A stretch of 64,000 bases of DNA from Xenophilus azovorans DSM 13620 (GTDB lineage: Bacteria > Pseudomonadota > Gammaproteobacteria > Burkholderiales > Burkholderiaceae_C): positions 1 through 64,000 of the forward strand of contig NZ_JQKD01000025.1 of the NCBI RefSeq assembly GCF_000745855.1. The letters run 5' to 3'. Numbering within the stretch: the first letter of the stretch is position 1; each line of letters opens with the position of its first letter. Shown piece by piece: positions 16,051 through 27,365 of this stretch. A model generated the notes under the pieces. That model did no database searches. It was not told the DNA's origin and saw only the letters and a list, made by a program, of their open reading frames with translations. Both the position numbers and the translations under genes were made by a program.

Positions 16051-16902
16051 ATGGCCACCGTCTGCCCGTCCTGCGGCCAGCGCAACCGCGACAAGGCGCT
16101 GCGCTGCGCGCGTTGCGGCGCGCCGCTGGGCGCCGAGCCGACCGCAGCGGCGATGCCTGCTGCGCCGGAAAACGGGGTGCCTGACTGGCGCGCGGATGCT
16201 GCAGACGACCCGCGCGCCGGCGATGGCCGTGCCCGGGATCGTCGCGTCGCGTCAGGCACGGGCATGGCCTGGCTGCCGTGGGCGATCGCCGGCATCGCGG
16301 CGGCGGTGGCCGGCTACGTCGTGCTGAACCGTCCGGTGCCGACGCCTTCCGCGGGCGAAGAGGCGCCTGCTGCGGTCGCTGCGCCGTCGCCTGCACCTGT
16401 GCCTGTGCCTGTGCCTGTGCCTGCGGCGCCGCCGGCTGCTGCCGTGCCGGCTCCTGCGCCAGTCGAGCCGTCGCAGGCCAAGGCCGCACCGCCGCCCGCC
16501 CCGCGCGAGGCTGACCGCGCCGTGGCGCCTGCGCGCCCTCGAAACGTGCGCCGCGAACCACCACCCGAGACACGCGCCGCGGCTGCCCCGCGGCGGGCGT
16601 CCCCGCGCGAAGAAGCGGCGCCGGTTCCGTCCGCGCCGCCACCCGGCGACGCCATGGCGCCTGCCGACGCACCTTGGGTGAGTCCGCCTCCGGCGCGGGA
16701 GGCGACCAACACCGCCGCACCCGGCTATCGCGATGCCGGCCCGCCGGTCGTGATCGGGCCCGGCCCGCGCGTCATGCCGCCGGCGTTCGCCGAGTCGGGC
16801 GATCCGCGCGCCCCGGCGGTGCGAGGCGATCCCGGCCCGCCCCCGGCGGCCGGCCCCGGGCCGCGCTACGACTTCGGTTCGCCCGGCGCCGCGCGGCGCT
16901 GA
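16051..16902 (+). CDS. Zinc-ribbon, single-span membrane protein with Pro/Ala-rich tail
   Basis: A 283-aa protein. The N-terminus has two CxxC knuckles (C5/C8, C19/C22) forming a zinc ribbon. A single membrane span lies at about residues 72-92 (AWLPWAIAGIAAAVAGYVVL). The remaining ~190 residues are Pro/Ala/Arg-rich and low complexity, predicted to be disordered and outside the cytoplasm. GTG 16048 is directly before ATG 16051 and either could initiate. Similar zinc-ribbon/one-span proteins are common but mostly unassigned. A hexanucleotide repeat lies in the coding region. Confidence 0.65.
   Translation: MATVCPSCGQRNRDKALRCARCGAPLGAEPTAAAMPAAPENGVPDWRADAADDPRAGDGRARDRRVASGTGMAWLPWAIAGIAAAVAGYVVLNRPVPTPSAGEEAPAAVAAPSPAPVPVPVPVPAAPPAAAVPAPAPVEPSQAKAAPPPAPREADRAVAPARPRNVRREPPPETRAAAAPRRASPREEAAPVPSAPPPGDAMAPADAPWVSPPPAREATNTAAPGYRDAGPPVVIGPGPRVMPPAFAESGDPRAPAVRGDPGPPPAAGPGPRYDFGSPGAARR
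16396..16419 (+). repeat. Hexanucleotide tandem repeat (CCTGTG)x4
   Basis: Four exact copies of CCTGTG sit inside the zinc-ribbon membrane protein gene and encode a Pro-Val run in the tail. Copy-number change by slippage would lengthen or shorten the tail by two residues without shifting frame. Confidence 0.85.
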
Positions 16903-16932
16903 ACGCCGCGAACCCCGGCAGGCCGCGCCTGC

Positions 16933-18165
16933 TCAGCCCGTTTGCACTGCGCGGCCGATCTCCGGCCAGCGGCGATGCAGCCACACCCACGACAGCAGGC
17001 CCACCCCCAGCATCGTGATGCAGGTCAGCGCCAGCGCGAAGGGCGAGTGCATCACCAGCGGCGCGATCACGCCCGCCACCAGGCCGTTGGCGGTGGAGCC
17101 GATCACCGCCTGCAGCGACGAGGCCATGCCGCGCCGCTCCGGGTGCAAGTCCAGCACCAGCAGCGTGACTACCGGCACCATCAGCGCCCAGCCGTAGGCG
17201 AAGACGGTCAGCGGCCAGATCGCCCACCAGGCCTGCGGCCAGAAGAAGGTGTTGGCCACCAGGTTCACCGCCGCCGCCACCAGCATGATGAGGAAGCCGT
17301 CGCGGATCTGCCGCTTGGGCGTGAGCTTGCCGGCCTTGCGCCCGCTGGCGCGCGCGCCGAGCATGATGCCGCTGATGTTCAGCACGAAGAACCAGAAGAA
17401 CTGCGTGGGCTCCAGCCCCAGGTGGTGGCCGAGGAAGGCGGGCGCCGCCAGCACGTAGAGGAACATGCCGTTGAAGGGCACGCCGCTGGCCAGCGCCAGC
17501 AGCAGGAAGCGCGGGTCGGAACACAGCTGCCAGTAGCCGCGCATCAGGTCGCGCACCGCGAAGCGCTGGCGGTGCGCCACGTGCAGCGTCTCCGGCAGCA
17601 GCCGCCAGTTGGCCGCCCACAGCACCAGCCCCACGCCGACCAGGAACCAGAACACGCTGTGCCAGCCCAGGTGCGCGAACAGCAGCCCGCCGACGATCGG
17701 CGCGATGGCCGGCGCGACGCCGAAGAAGATGGTGACCTGGCTCATCACCTTCTGCGCCTCGGCCGGCGGGAACATGTCGCGGATGACGGCGCGCGAGACG
17801 ACGATGCCCGCGCCGGTCGACAGGCCCTGCAGCGCGCGGAAGAACACGAGCTGCCCGATGGTCTGCGACAGCGCGCAGCCCAGCGAGGCCAGCGTGAACA
17901 CCGCCAGCCCCCACAGCACCACAGGCCGGCGGCCGAAGCTGTCCGACAGCGCGCCGTGGAACAGGTTCATGAAGGCGAAGCCGAACAGGTAGGCCGACAG
18001 CGTCTGCTGCATCTCGCCCGGCGTCGCGCCGATCGACTGCTGGATGCCGGCGAAGGCCGGGATGTAGGTGTCGATGGAAAAGGGGCCCAGCATGCCCAGC
18101 ACCGCGAGCAGGACGGCCAGCGCCCAGCGCGGGGCGCGCCACAGGTGGGCGGCGTCGGGGTTCAT
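16933..18165 (-). CDS. Bcr/CflA-family multidrug efflux MFS transporter
   Basis: A 410-aa protein with 12 predicted spans. Family features are GMLGPFSIDTYIPAFAGI in span 1, GALSDSFGRRPVVLWGL (the loop 2-3 motif), ALQGLSTGAGIVVSRAVIRDMF in span 4 and GVAPAIAPIVGGLL in span 5 (antiporter motif C-like). Members export bicyclomycin, chloramphenicol or sulfonamide-type drugs by proton exchange. It reads toward the zinc-ribbon gene and diverges from nothing nearby; rpoD ends 90 bases upstream on the same strand, with a probable terminator between. Confidence 0.88.
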   Translation of the reverse strand: MNPDAAHLWRAPRWALAVLLAVLGMLGPFSIDTYIPAFAGIQQSIGATPGEMQQTLSAYLFGFAFMNLFHGALSDSFGRRPVVLWGLAVFTLASLGCALSQTIGQLVFFRALQGLSTGAGIVVSRAVIRDMFPPAEAQKVMSQVTIFFGVAPAIAPIVGGLLFAHLGWHSVFWFLVGVGLVLWAANWRLLPETLHVAHRQRFAVRDLMRGYWQLCSDPRFLLLALASGVPFNGMFLYVLAAPAFLGHHLGLEPTQFFWFFVLNISGIMLGARASGRKAGKLTPKRQIRDGFLIMLVAAAVNLVANTFFWPQAWWAIWPLTVFAYGWALMVPVVTLLVLDLHPERRGMASSLQAVIGSTANGLVAGVIAPLVMHSPFALALTCITMLGVGLLSWVWLHRRWPEIGRAVQTG

Positions 18166-18188
18166 GCGGGAAGTCTCCGTTTCACTCG

Positions 18189-18235
18189 AAAAAAGAAGAG
18201 CGCCCCGCGCCCAGTGGATGGGCGCCGCGGGCGCT
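18189..18235 (-). terminator. Probable rho-independent terminator of rpoD
   Basis: On the minus strand, a GC-rich imperfect stem (arms 18219-18235 and 18199-18213, around TCCAC) is followed by TCTTCTTTTTTC (18187-18198). It sits 20 bases beyond the rpoD stop and ahead of the efflux gene. Confidence 0.65.
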
Positions 18236-18255
18236 GGGTCTGCAGGCGGTGTGGC

Positions 18256-20652
<2,397 letters not shown>

Positions 20653-20982
20653 AGAACCTCTCGGAACAAGAAAACGGGCGAACGAACGGAACACGGGCGC
20701 CTGAAGCACCGGGCATGCAGGAATGATTCAACTGGGGCCGGAAAGCGCGCACGCAAGCGGCGAGGCCGCGGGCGCACCGTCCGCAGGGCAAGATGGGTGG
20801 GCGAACATTTGGTGTGCGGTCCTTGCGGTGATCCTCCCGGGGGTGCCGGGAGGGGCCCTGATCCCTGCTGCTGGGATGCTGCGTCCTTGCTTGGACGCCG
20901 GGCCGGGCCGGAGGTGCCGCTGTCGCTCTTGCCGGTTGCGAAGCCTTACATTATAGCGCGCTGCAGCGCAAGAGGGGGATTT
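20653..20982 (-). promoter_or_regulatory. dnaG-rpoD intergenic leader with candidate promoter and hairpin
   Basis: This 330-nt gap has no convincing gene. On the minus strand a perfect TATAAT (20955 to 20950) lies just past the dnaG stop; the -35 region is weak. Downstream is a perfect 8-bp stem with 5-nt loop (20833-20840 and 20846-20853, CCTCCCGG/CCGGGAGG on the plus strand), followed by no T-run, so it is not a classic terminator. A smaller ATCCC/GGGAT stem is at about 20861-20877. The layout suggests rpoD has its own promoter and a structured 5' leader of roughly 290 nt. Confidence 0.5.
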
Positions 20983-22854
20983 TCATGGCTGGCGGCGCAG
21001 CCGGTGGCGCAGTTCCAGCCGGCGCCGCTCCAGCGCCTTGTAGCGCTCCAGCGCCTGCGGGTCGCTGCCCACCGTGGCCAATACCGCCGTCTGCTCGGCC
21101 TTGAGCCGCTCGTCGAGCATGAAGTCCAGCACGTTGCGCAACTCGGCCAGGGCCTCCTCGGCCGGCGCCTCGCCGTCCTCGGCCGTGAACTGCGGCCCGG
21201 CGGCCAGCCGCTCGACCAGCGGCTCGAAGGGTTGCCCGCGCAGCCCCTCGCGCAGGGCCGCGAAGGGCTGGATGCCGTGCTCGTGCACCTGGCCGTCCAG
21301 CCAGGTGAAGAACTCGCCGTGCGCGCCGGGCAGGGCGCACAACAGGGCGTGCATCTCGTGCGACAGCGTCTCCCACTCCAGCGGATGGGCCAGCAGCAGG
21401 CGCAGCGCCACGTCGGCGCGCGAGGGCGGCTGGCCGCGCCCGCGCAGGGGAGGCGGCGCAGCCCTTCGCTGCGACGAGGAGGCGAACGGCCGTTGGCGCG
21501 CGTCGTGCCGGTGGCGCTCGTCGGGCGCCGGTGCTGCCGCTGCGGGGCGCGCCGCGCCGGCGGACCAGAGCTGCCCCAGCTCGCGCGCGTCCAGTTGCAC
21601 CAGCTCGGCCAGTTCGCCCAGCATCTGCCGCTTGAGCGCGCCGTCGGGCAGCGCCGTCCACAGCGGCCGCGCGTTGGCGGCCAGGTGGGCGCGGCCCTCG
21701 GCGGTGGCGAGGTCGCAGCCCTCGCGCGCCGACTCGACCAGGAAGCGCGACAGCGGGATCGCCTCGCCGACGAAGCGGGCGAAGGCCTCGCCGCCGTGCT
21801 CGCGGATGAAGCTGTCCGGGTCGTGCTCGGGCGGCAGGAACAGGAACTTGACGCTGCGCACGTCGGTGGCGAAGGGCAGGGCGGCGTCCAGCGCCTTGCG
21901 CGCGGCGCGGCGGCCCGCGTCGTCGCCGTCGAAGCTGAACACCACCGCGTCGGTGAAGCGGAACAGCTTCTGCACATGCTCCGGCGTGCAGGCCGTGCCC
22001 AGCGTGGCCACCGCGTTGGGAAAGCCCAGCTGCGCCAGCGCCACCACGTCCATGTAGCCCTCGGTCACCAGCGCGTAGCCCTTGTCGCGCAGCGCCGCGC
22101 GGGCCTCGAACAGGCCGTACAGCTCGCGGCCCTTGCTGAACACCGGCGTCTCGGGCGAGTTCAGGTACTTGGGCTTCTCGTCGCCCAGCACGCGGCCGCC
22201 GAAGCCGATGCATTCGCCCTTGACGTTGCGGATCGGGAACATGATCCGGTCGCGGAAGCGGTCGTAGCGCCGGCCTTCCTCCTCCTCGCTCACGATGACC
22301 AGGCCGCTCTCGGCCAGCAGCGGGTCGTCGTAGGCGGGGAACACGCTGGCCAGCGCGCGCCAGCCCTCGGGCGCGTAGCCCAGGCCGAAGTCGCGCGCCA
22401 CTGCGCCCGACAAGCCGCGGCCCTTCAGGTATTCGACGGCGCGGGGCGAGGTCTTCAGGTGCCTGCGGTAGGCCTCGCCGGCCTTCTCCAGCACGTCGGT
22501 CAGCGTGGCCTGCTTCTGGCGCGCGGCGGCGGCGCGCTCGCGCTCGGCGGGGCTGGCATCGTCCTCCGGCACCTGCATGCCGAGCTGGCCGGCCAGGTCC
22601 TGCACCGCCTCGCGGAAGCCCATGCCCGTGTGCTCCATCAGGAAGCCGATGGCGTTGCCGTGCGCCCCGCAGCCGAAGCAGTGATAGAACTGCTTGGTCG
22701 GGCTGACGGAGAAGGAGGGCGACTTCTCGCCGTGGAAGGGGCACAGCCCCATGAAGTTGGCGCCGCCTTTCTTGAGCTGCACGTAGCGGCCGACGATCTC
22801 GACGATGTCGGCGCGGGCGATGAGCTCCTGGATGAAGGTCTGGGGGATCGCCAT
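20983..22854 (-). CDS. dnaG: DNA primase
   Basis: A 623-aa primase that lays RNA primers at the fork. The CHC2 zinc finger has ligands C38, H41, C59 and C62 (CPFHGEKSPSF, HCFGCGAHG). The RNA polymerase core contains ECIGFGGRVLG, and the TOPRIM motifs EGYMDVVAL and FDGDDAGRRAA. The C-terminal ~150 residues form the helicase-binding domain (LDFMLDERLKAEQ). ATG 22854 gives the standard MAIPQTFIQELIARADIVE start; the longer frame to 22899 is not supported. rpsU, which often precedes dnaG, is absent; the upstream neighbour is divergent. Confidence 0.96.
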   Translation of the reverse strand: MAIPQTFIQELIARADIVEIVGRYVQLKKGGANFMGLCPFHGEKSPSFSVSPTKQFYHCFGCGAHGNAIGFLMEHTGMGFREAVQDLAGQLGMQVPEDDASPAERERAAAARQKQATLTDVLEKAGEAYRRHLKTSPRAVEYLKGRGLSGAVARDFGLGYAPEGWRALASVFPAYDDPLLAESGLVIVSEEEEGRRYDRFRDRIMFPIRNVKGECIGFGGRVLGDEKPKYLNSPETPVFSKGRELYGLFEARAALRDKGYALVTEGYMDVVALAQLGFPNAVATLGTACTPEHVQKLFRFTDAVVFSFDGDDAGRRAARKALDAALPFATDVRSVKFLFLPPEHDPDSFIREHGGEAFARFVGEAIPLSRFLVESAREGCDLATAEGRAHLAANARPLWTALPDGALKRQMLGELAELVQLDARELGQLWSAGAARPAAAAPAPDERHRHDARQRPFASSSQRRAAPPPLRGRGQPPSRADVALRLLLAHPLEWETLSHEMHALLCALPGAHGEFFTWLDGQVHEHGIQPFAALREGLRGQPFEPLVERLAAGPQFTAEDGEAPAEEALAELRNVLDFMLDERLKAEQTAVLATVGSDPQALERYKALERRRLELRHRLRRQP

Positions 22855-22949
22855 GGCGGCGCGGGCGGGCAGGCAGAAGGGGCGGTCGATGATACGCAAG
22901 GCTCTCCTACGCCGGCGCGCGCGGGTGCGGCGGCATACTGCCGGCCACC

Positions 22950-23867
22950 ATGCCCGACCGTTCCACGCCGACCGATGCGCCCGCGTCCGCCGCGGCCGAC
23001 GGCGCCACGCTCTGGCGCAACCCGCCCGGTTTCATGTGGCAGGCCGTCAAGGAGTTCCGCGCCAACCAGGGGCTGCTGCTGGCCGGGGCGGTGGCCTACT
23101 ACGCGCTGCTGTCCATCGTGCCGCTGCTGATCCTGAGCGTGATCGCGCTGTCGCACGTGCTGCCGCAGGACCTGCTGCTGTCCACCATCGGCCGCTACCT
23201 CGCCTGGCTGCTGCCGGGCCAGTCGGACGCGATGGTGCACGAGCTGGCGAACTTCCTCGACCACCGCGACCTCATGGGGCCGGTGCTGCTGGTGACGATG
23301 GTGTTCTTCAGCTCCCTGGCCTTCACGGTGCTGGAGAGCGCGATGGCGATGATCTTCCACCACCGCAAGGCGACGCACGGGCGGCACGTGCTGGTGTCGG
23401 TCGTCATGCCCTACCTCTACATCCTGTGCCTGTGCTTCGGGCTGCTGCTGGTCACCCTGGTGTCGGGCGCGCTGCAGCTGATCGGGCAGGAGCAGGTGGA
23501 GCTGCTGGGCCGCAGCTGGTCGCTCAGCGGCGTCTCGGGGGTGCTGCTCTACCTGCTGGGGCTGGCCGGCGAGATCTTCATGCTCACCTCCCTCTACCTC
23601 GTGATGCCGGTGGGACGCCTGTCGTTCCGCCATGCGCTGATCGGCGGCGTGACGGCGGCGCTGCTGTGGGAGCTGACGCGCCGTGTGCTGGTCTGGTACT
23701 TCTCGACCCTGTCGCAGGTCAACGTGGTCTACGGCTCGCTCACCACGGCGATCGTGGTGCTGCTGAGCCTGGAGATCGCCGCCACGCTGGTGCTCTTCGG
23801 CGCCCAGGTGATCGCCCGCCACGAGCGCCTGGCGCGGCGCACGCTGGTGAGGAAGGCGTCCCTGTAG
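22950..23867 (+). CDS. YihY/BrkB-family inner-membrane protein
   Basis: A 305-aa protein with about six membrane spans. Family marks include LLAGAVAYYALLSIVPLLIL, AMAMIFHHRK and the C-terminal YGSLTTAIVVLLSLEIAATLVLFGAQV. The family was once called ribonuclease BN or serum-resistance BrkB; those labels are not supported and its role is unknown. It diverges from dnaG across 95 bp. Confidence 0.88.
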   Translation: MPDRSTPTDAPASAAADGATLWRNPPGFMWQAVKEFRANQGLLLAGAVAYYALLSIVPLLILSVIALSHVLPQDLLLSTIGRYLAWLLPGQSDAMVHELANFLDHRDLMGPVLLVTMVFFSSLAFTVLESAMAMIFHHRKATHGRHVLVSVVMPYLYILCLCFGLLLVTLVSGALQLIGQEQVELLGRSWSLSGVSGVLLYLLGLAGEIFMLTSLYLVMPVGRLSFRHALIGGVTAALLWELTRRVLVWYFSTLSQVNVVYGSLTTAIVVLLSLEIAATLVLFGAQVIARHERLARRTLVRKASL

Positions 23868-23873
23868 CAGGGC

Positions 23874-24869
23874 TCACCCGGCGGCGGCCGCGGCCCGCCG
23901 GAAGCGGCTCGGCGGCGCGCCGGTGCGCTTGCGCATGAGCCGGCGCAGGGCCGTGGCGTCCTCGTAGCCGACTTGGGCCGCGATCTGCTCGATGCTCAGC
24001 CGGCTGCCTTCGAGCAGGGCGCGGGCCCGGTGCAGCCGCACCTGCTGCACCAGCGCCAGCGTGCCGTGGCCCGTGGCCGCGCGCACCTGGCGCGAGAGGG
24101 TGCGCGGCGACATGGCGAACGCGCTGGCCAGCGCCGCGACGCCGGGCGGCGTCGGCAGGGCGGCCTCGATGTGGGCGCTCAGGCGCCGGATCAGCTCGTG
24201 GCCGCCGGCCATCAGCGCCGGCATCACGTAGGGTGCCTGCGCCTGCCGTCCGTCGATCAGCAGCACGCGGCCCACGGCTTCGGCCAGCGGCGAGCCGCAG
24301 CGCAGGCGCAGCAGATGCAGCATCAGGTCGGCCTGCGCGAAGGCGGCGCCGGCGGTGTGCACCGGCCCGTCGCTGCAGACCATGCGGTCCGCATCGACCG
24401 TGCAGTCGGGCTCGATGCCGCGCAGCGTGGCGGCCAGCCACCAGGTGGTGGTCACCCGGCGCGCCTTCAGCAGGCCGGCCGCCTGCAGCAGGAACACGGC
24501 CGAGCAGCCGGCGGCCACGGCGCCGCCGTTCGCCGCGTGGCGCGCCAGCGCGCGCGCCGCCTGCCGGGCGTCGTCGCCGGTCAGCCGCCGGGCCAGGTCC
24601 TCGGCGCGGCGCATGCCCAGGCCCGGCACCACCCACACCGAGCCGTCCCGGCGCGCGGCGGCCGTGCCCTGCCGCGGCAGCGGCGCGGCCTGCACCGTCA
24701 TGCCGTTGCCCAGCCGCACCGCGCCGCCGTCCGGCGCGACCACGCGCCAGCGCGGCTGCGGCGCGCCCAGGCCCGGGGCCAGCGCGGCGGCCGCGTCGAG
24801 CATGTCGAGCGTGGCCGACACGGCGCTGCCGTAACTGTCGGGCAGCAGCAGCACGGTGAAGTCATGCAT
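23874..24869 (-). CDS. GlxA-type AraC regulator with DJ-1/PfpI sensor domain
   Basis: A 331-aa protein. Residues 1-175 form a DJ-1/PfpI-like domain (TVLLLPDSYGSAVSATLDML; GCSAVFLLQAAGLLKARRVTTTWW with the elbow Cys). The last ~100 residues hold two AraC HTHs (GVAALASAFAMSPRTLSRQVRAATG and LSIEQIAAQVGYEDATALRRLMRKRTGAPPSRFR). Such regulators often control quaternary-amine or amino-acid catabolism. ATG 24869 was chosen because it begins the sensor fold; the frame extends to 24932 without family support. It is divergent from the dienelactone hydrolase gene, a likely target. Confidence 0.86.
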   Translation of the reverse strand: MHDFTVLLLPDSYGSAVSATLDMLDAAAALAPGLGAPQPRWRVVAPDGGAVRLGNGMTVQAAPLPRQGTAAARRDGSVWVVPGLGMRRAEDLARRLTGDDARQAARALARHAANGGAVAAGCSAVFLLQAAGLLKARRVTTTWWLAATLRGIEPDCTVDADRMVCSDGPVHTAGAAFAQADLMLHLLRLRCGSPLAEAVGRVLLIDGRQAQAPYVMPALMAGGHELIRRLSAHIEAALPTPPGVAALASAFAMSPRTLSRQVRAATGHGTLALVQQVRLHRARALLEGSRLSIEQIAAQVGYEDATALRRLMRKRTGAPPSRFRRAAAAAG

Positions 24870-24900
24870 GGCTGAAAAAGCTTGAAATGGGATGAATCGG

Positions 24901-24913
24901 ACACTCGAAGTGT
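24901..24913. promoter_or_regulatory. Palindrome between the GlxA-type regulator and its divergent neighbour
   Basis: ACACT-CGA-AGTGT is a perfect 13-bp inverted repeat centred in the 92-bp divergent gap. It is 48 bp before the hydrolase ATG and 31 bp before the regulator ATG. It may be an operator, but AraC proteins often prefer direct repeats, so the assignment is weak. Confidence 0.35.
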
Positions 24914-24961
24914 AGGGCGCCCCGGCGTTCAATCGGGGCCTTCATCCACGGAGCCCACCCG

Positions 24962-25807
24962 ATGCCCTCACGCCAGATCCGCCCGCAGGCGGACGATCCG
25001 CTCGACGACTTCGTGCCGCGCCGCATCGCGCTGGACGGCGAGACGAAGACGGTCCACGTCGCGGGCAGCGGCCCGGCCGTGGTCGTGATGGCCGAGATGC
25101 CCGGCATCAGCCCCGAGGTGGCGCGCTTCGCGCGCTGGGTGCGGGACGCCGGCTTCACGGTCTACATGCCCTCGCTGTTCGGCCGCGACGGCGCGGTGCC
25201 CGGCGCGCAGGAGGGCAGGGAGGTGTTCCGGCGGGCCTGCGTCAGCGCCGAGTTCCGCGCGCTGGGCGGCGGACGCGCCAGCCCGGTCACGCGCTGGCTG
25301 CGGGCATTGGCGCGGCTGGCGCACGGCGAATGCGGCGGGCCGGGCGTGGGCGCCATCGGCATGTGTTTCACCGGCAACTTCGCGCTCGCGATGATGCTGG
25401 AGCCGGCCGTGCTGGCGCCGGTGCTGTCGCAGCCTTCGCTGCCGCTGGATGAACCCGGCAGCATCGAGATGGCGCCCGACGAGCTGGCCGCGGTGCGCGA
25501 GCGCCTGGAGCGGGAGAGCCTGACCGTGCGCGCCTACCGCTTCGAGGGCGACCGCTTCTGCCGGGCCGAGCGCTTCGCCGCCTATGCGCAGGCGCTCGGC
25601 CCCCGCTTCGTGGCGCGCGTGCTGCCGGACGGCGCGGCGCGCCGCGAGGGGCTCGCGCCCTTCTTCGAGCAGGTGGTCGCCTCCCCGCACAGCGTGGTGA
25701 CGGCCCACCTGATCGACGAGGCGGGCCAGCCCACGGTGGCCGCGCGCGACGAGATCCTGGCCTTCTTCGCCCGGCGGCTGATGCCGCCGGCCGGCGGGCA
25801 GGACTGA
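24962..25807 (+). CDS. Dienelactone hydrolase family protein
   Basis: A 281-aa alpha/beta hydrolase. The nucleophile elbow is G-M-C-F-T-G near residue 138, with Cys in place of Ser as in dienelactone hydrolases. The other triad members are probably an Asp near FEGDRFC and the His in SPHSVVTAHL. Dienelactone hydrolase opens the lactone formed in chloroaromatic ortho-cleavage, but many homologues act on other esters. No aromatic ring-cleavage genes flank it. A GGAG lies eight bases before the ATG. It converges on the SDR gene. Confidence 0.78.
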   Translation: MPSRQIRPQADDPLDDFVPRRIALDGETKTVHVAGSGPAVVVMAEMPGISPEVARFARWVRDAGFTVYMPSLFGRDGAVPGAQEGREVFRRACVSAEFRALGGGRASPVTRWLRALARLAHGECGGPGVGAIGMCFTGNFALAMMLEPAVLAPVLSQPSLPLDEPGSIEMAPDELAAVRERLERESLTVRAYRFEGDRFCRAERFAAYAQALGPRFVARVLPDGAARREGLAPFFEQVVASPHSVVTAHLIDEAGQPTVAARDEILAFFARRLMPPAGGQD

Positions 25808-25826
25808 TCCGTGCCTGCCCGGGCGC

Positions 25827-26585
25827 TCAGCGCGGCGCCAGGCGGATCGCGCCGTCCAGGCGGATCACCTCGCCGTTGAGCATGTCGTTCTCGATGATGT
25901 GCTTCGCCAGCTTGGCGTAGTCCGCCGGCGTCCCCAGCCGCGAGGGGAAGGGCACGCTGGCGGCCAGCGCGTCCTGCACCTCCTGCGGCATGCCGAACAG
26001 CATCGGCGTGCCGAAGATGCCGGGGGCAATGGTCATGTTGCGGATGCCGTTCCTCGCCAGGTCGCGGGCGATGGGCAGCGTCATGCCCACCACGCCGCCC
26101 TTGGAGGCGCTGTACGCGGCCTGGCCGATCTGGCCGTCGTAGGCCGCCACCGAGGCGGTGGAGATCAGCACCCCGCGCTCGCCGGTGGGCTCGAGCTCGT
26201 TCTTCGCCATGGCGTCGGCCGCCAGGCGGATCATGTTGAAGCTGCCCAGCAGGTTCACGCGCAGCGTCTTCTCGAACACGGCCAGCGCGTGCGGGCCGTT
26301 CTTGCCCACCGTCTTCTCGGCCGGGGCGATGCCGGCGCAGTTGACCAGGCCCACCAGCTTGCCCAGCGACAGCGCCGCCGCCACCGCGGCCTGGCCGTCG
26401 GCTTCCTGGCTCACGTCGCACTTGACGAAGCGGGCGCCGATTTCCTGGGCGACGGCCTCGCCCTTGTCGATCTGCATGTCGGCGATGACCACCTTGCCGC
26501 CGGCCGCGGCCAGCATGCGGGCCGTGCCTTCGCCCAGGCCCGAGGCGCCGCCGGTGACGATGAAAACCTTGCCTTCGATCTGCAT
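25827..26585 (-). CDS. SDR-family oxidoreductase (3-hydroxyacyl-CoA dehydrogenase type 2-like)
   Basis: A 252-aa classical short-chain dehydrogenase. The nucleotide loop is [10 protein letters not shown] (12-21), with ADMQ after strand 2 favouring NAD+. NCAG is present, and the active site is S-x12-Y158-S-A-S-K162. The set [34 protein letters not shown] and [10 protein letters not shown] is close to the HSD17B10/3-hydroxy-2-methylbutyryl-CoA dehydrogenase group, which acts in isoleucine and fatty-acid degradation. AGAGAG precedes ATG 26585. It lies downstream of phasin but beyond that gene's terminator, so it probably has its own promoter. Confidence 0.87.
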   Translation of the reverse strand: MQIEGKVFIVTGGASGLGEGTARMLAAAGGKVVIADMQIDKGEAVAQEIGARFVKCDVSQEADGQAAVAAALSLGKLVGLVNCAGIAPAEKTVGKNGPHALAVFEKTLRVNLLGSFNMIRLAADAMAKNELEPTGERGVLISTASVAAYDGQIGQAAYSASKGGVVGMTLPIARDLARNGIRNMTIAPGIFGTPMLFGMPQEVQDALAASVPFPSRLGTPADYAKLAKHIIENDMLNGEVIRLDGAIRLAPR

Positions 26586-26658
26586 GGAAGTCTCTCTCTT
26601 GCGTGATGGGTTCGATGAAAGAAACGCATCATAGAGAAGCCCTCCCGCAGGCTTCGCC

Positions 26659-26688
26659 AAAAAAAAAGCCCCGTCGCGTGGACGGGGC
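26659..26688 (-). terminator. Rho-independent terminator of the phasin gene
   Basis: A perfect 8-bp GCCCCGTC/GACGGGGC stem with loop GCGTG (plus-strand 26668-26688) is followed on the minus strand by nine T residues (26667 to 26659). It is 86 bases past the phasin stop. Confidence 0.93.
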
Positions 26689-26773
26689 CTGAATGGATCC
26701 GTAGGACCCAAGGAGACAACTTGTCGGTTGTGCAGCCGGCCGGGTGGTGGTCGCCGGGGCCGGCTGGCCGGGA

Positions 26774-27325
26774 TCAGCGCTTGGCCTTGCCGGCGGCCGT
26801 CTTGGCGGCGGCGACGGCTTGCGACTGGACGGCGTTGAAGTTGGCTTCGGCCACGTCGGAAGCCTGCTTGACGGCCTTCTGGACGGACTCGAACGCGTTG
26901 TTGGCGGCGGCCACGGCGCTCTTCATCAGGGCGACGCCGGTTTCGGAGCCGGCCGGGGCGTTCTTGGCGGCGCTGTCGACCAGGTTCACGAAAGCCTGCT
27001 GGGCTTCGGCGGCCTTGACTTCGAAGGCCTTGCTGAATTCGGCGCTGGTGCCTTGGGCGATCTCGTACAGGTGACGGCTGTAGGAAGCGGTCTTCTCGGC
27101 CAGGGGCTGCAGCAGGCCGGCCTGCAGGGCCAGCAGCTCTTGCGCGTCCTTGGCGCTGAGCACGGCCTGGGCCGTTTCGGCGGCTTCGCTCAGGGCGGCC
27201 TTGGAAGCCTGCACGTTCAGTTCGACGATCTTCTCGACGCCTTCGAAGGCCTTGGTGGTCAGGCCGAACAGGATTTCGACGTTGGCCTTTTGGGCGGCGA
27301 TCAGTTGGTCAGCGGTCAGTGCCAT
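26774..27325 (-). CDS. phaP: Phasin family protein (PHB granule-associated)
   Basis: A 183-aa Ala-rich, all-helical protein of the Phasin_2 type. It has [36 protein letters not shown], a central [20 protein letters not shown] amphipathic helix and a Lys/Ala-rich tail ending AAGKAKR. Phasins coat polyhydroxybutyrate granules and control their number and size. GGAGA upstream supports ATG 27325. Two TGC/GCA palindromes upstream match the pattern of the PHB-responsive repressor PhaR, so expression is probably derepressed when polymer is present. Confidence 0.92.
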   Translation of the reverse strand: MALTADQLIAAQKANVEILFGLTTKAFEGVEKIVELNVQASKAALSEAAETAQAVLSAKDAQELLALQAGLLQPLAEKTASYSRHLYEIAQGTSAEFSKAFEVKAAEAQQAFVNLVDSAAKNAPAGSETGVALMKSAVAAANNAFESVQKAVKQASDVAEANFNAVQSQAVAAAKTAAGKAKR

Positions 27326-27365
27326 GTTCAATTCTCCAGAGGTAGGTGGATGGGCGCTGCTCTTT

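Noticed and set aside
16396-16419. CCTGTG repeat considered as a contingency (phase-variation) locus
   Set aside because: The unit is six bases, so slippage cannot shift the frame; it can only change tail length.
20833-20853. Hairpin in the rpoD leader considered as a terminator
   Set aside because: No T-run on either strand.
24962-25807. Dienelactone hydrolase gene considered as evidence for a chlorocatechol pathway
   Set aside because: No ring-cleavage dioxygenase, cycloisomerase or maleylacetate reductase genes are nearby.
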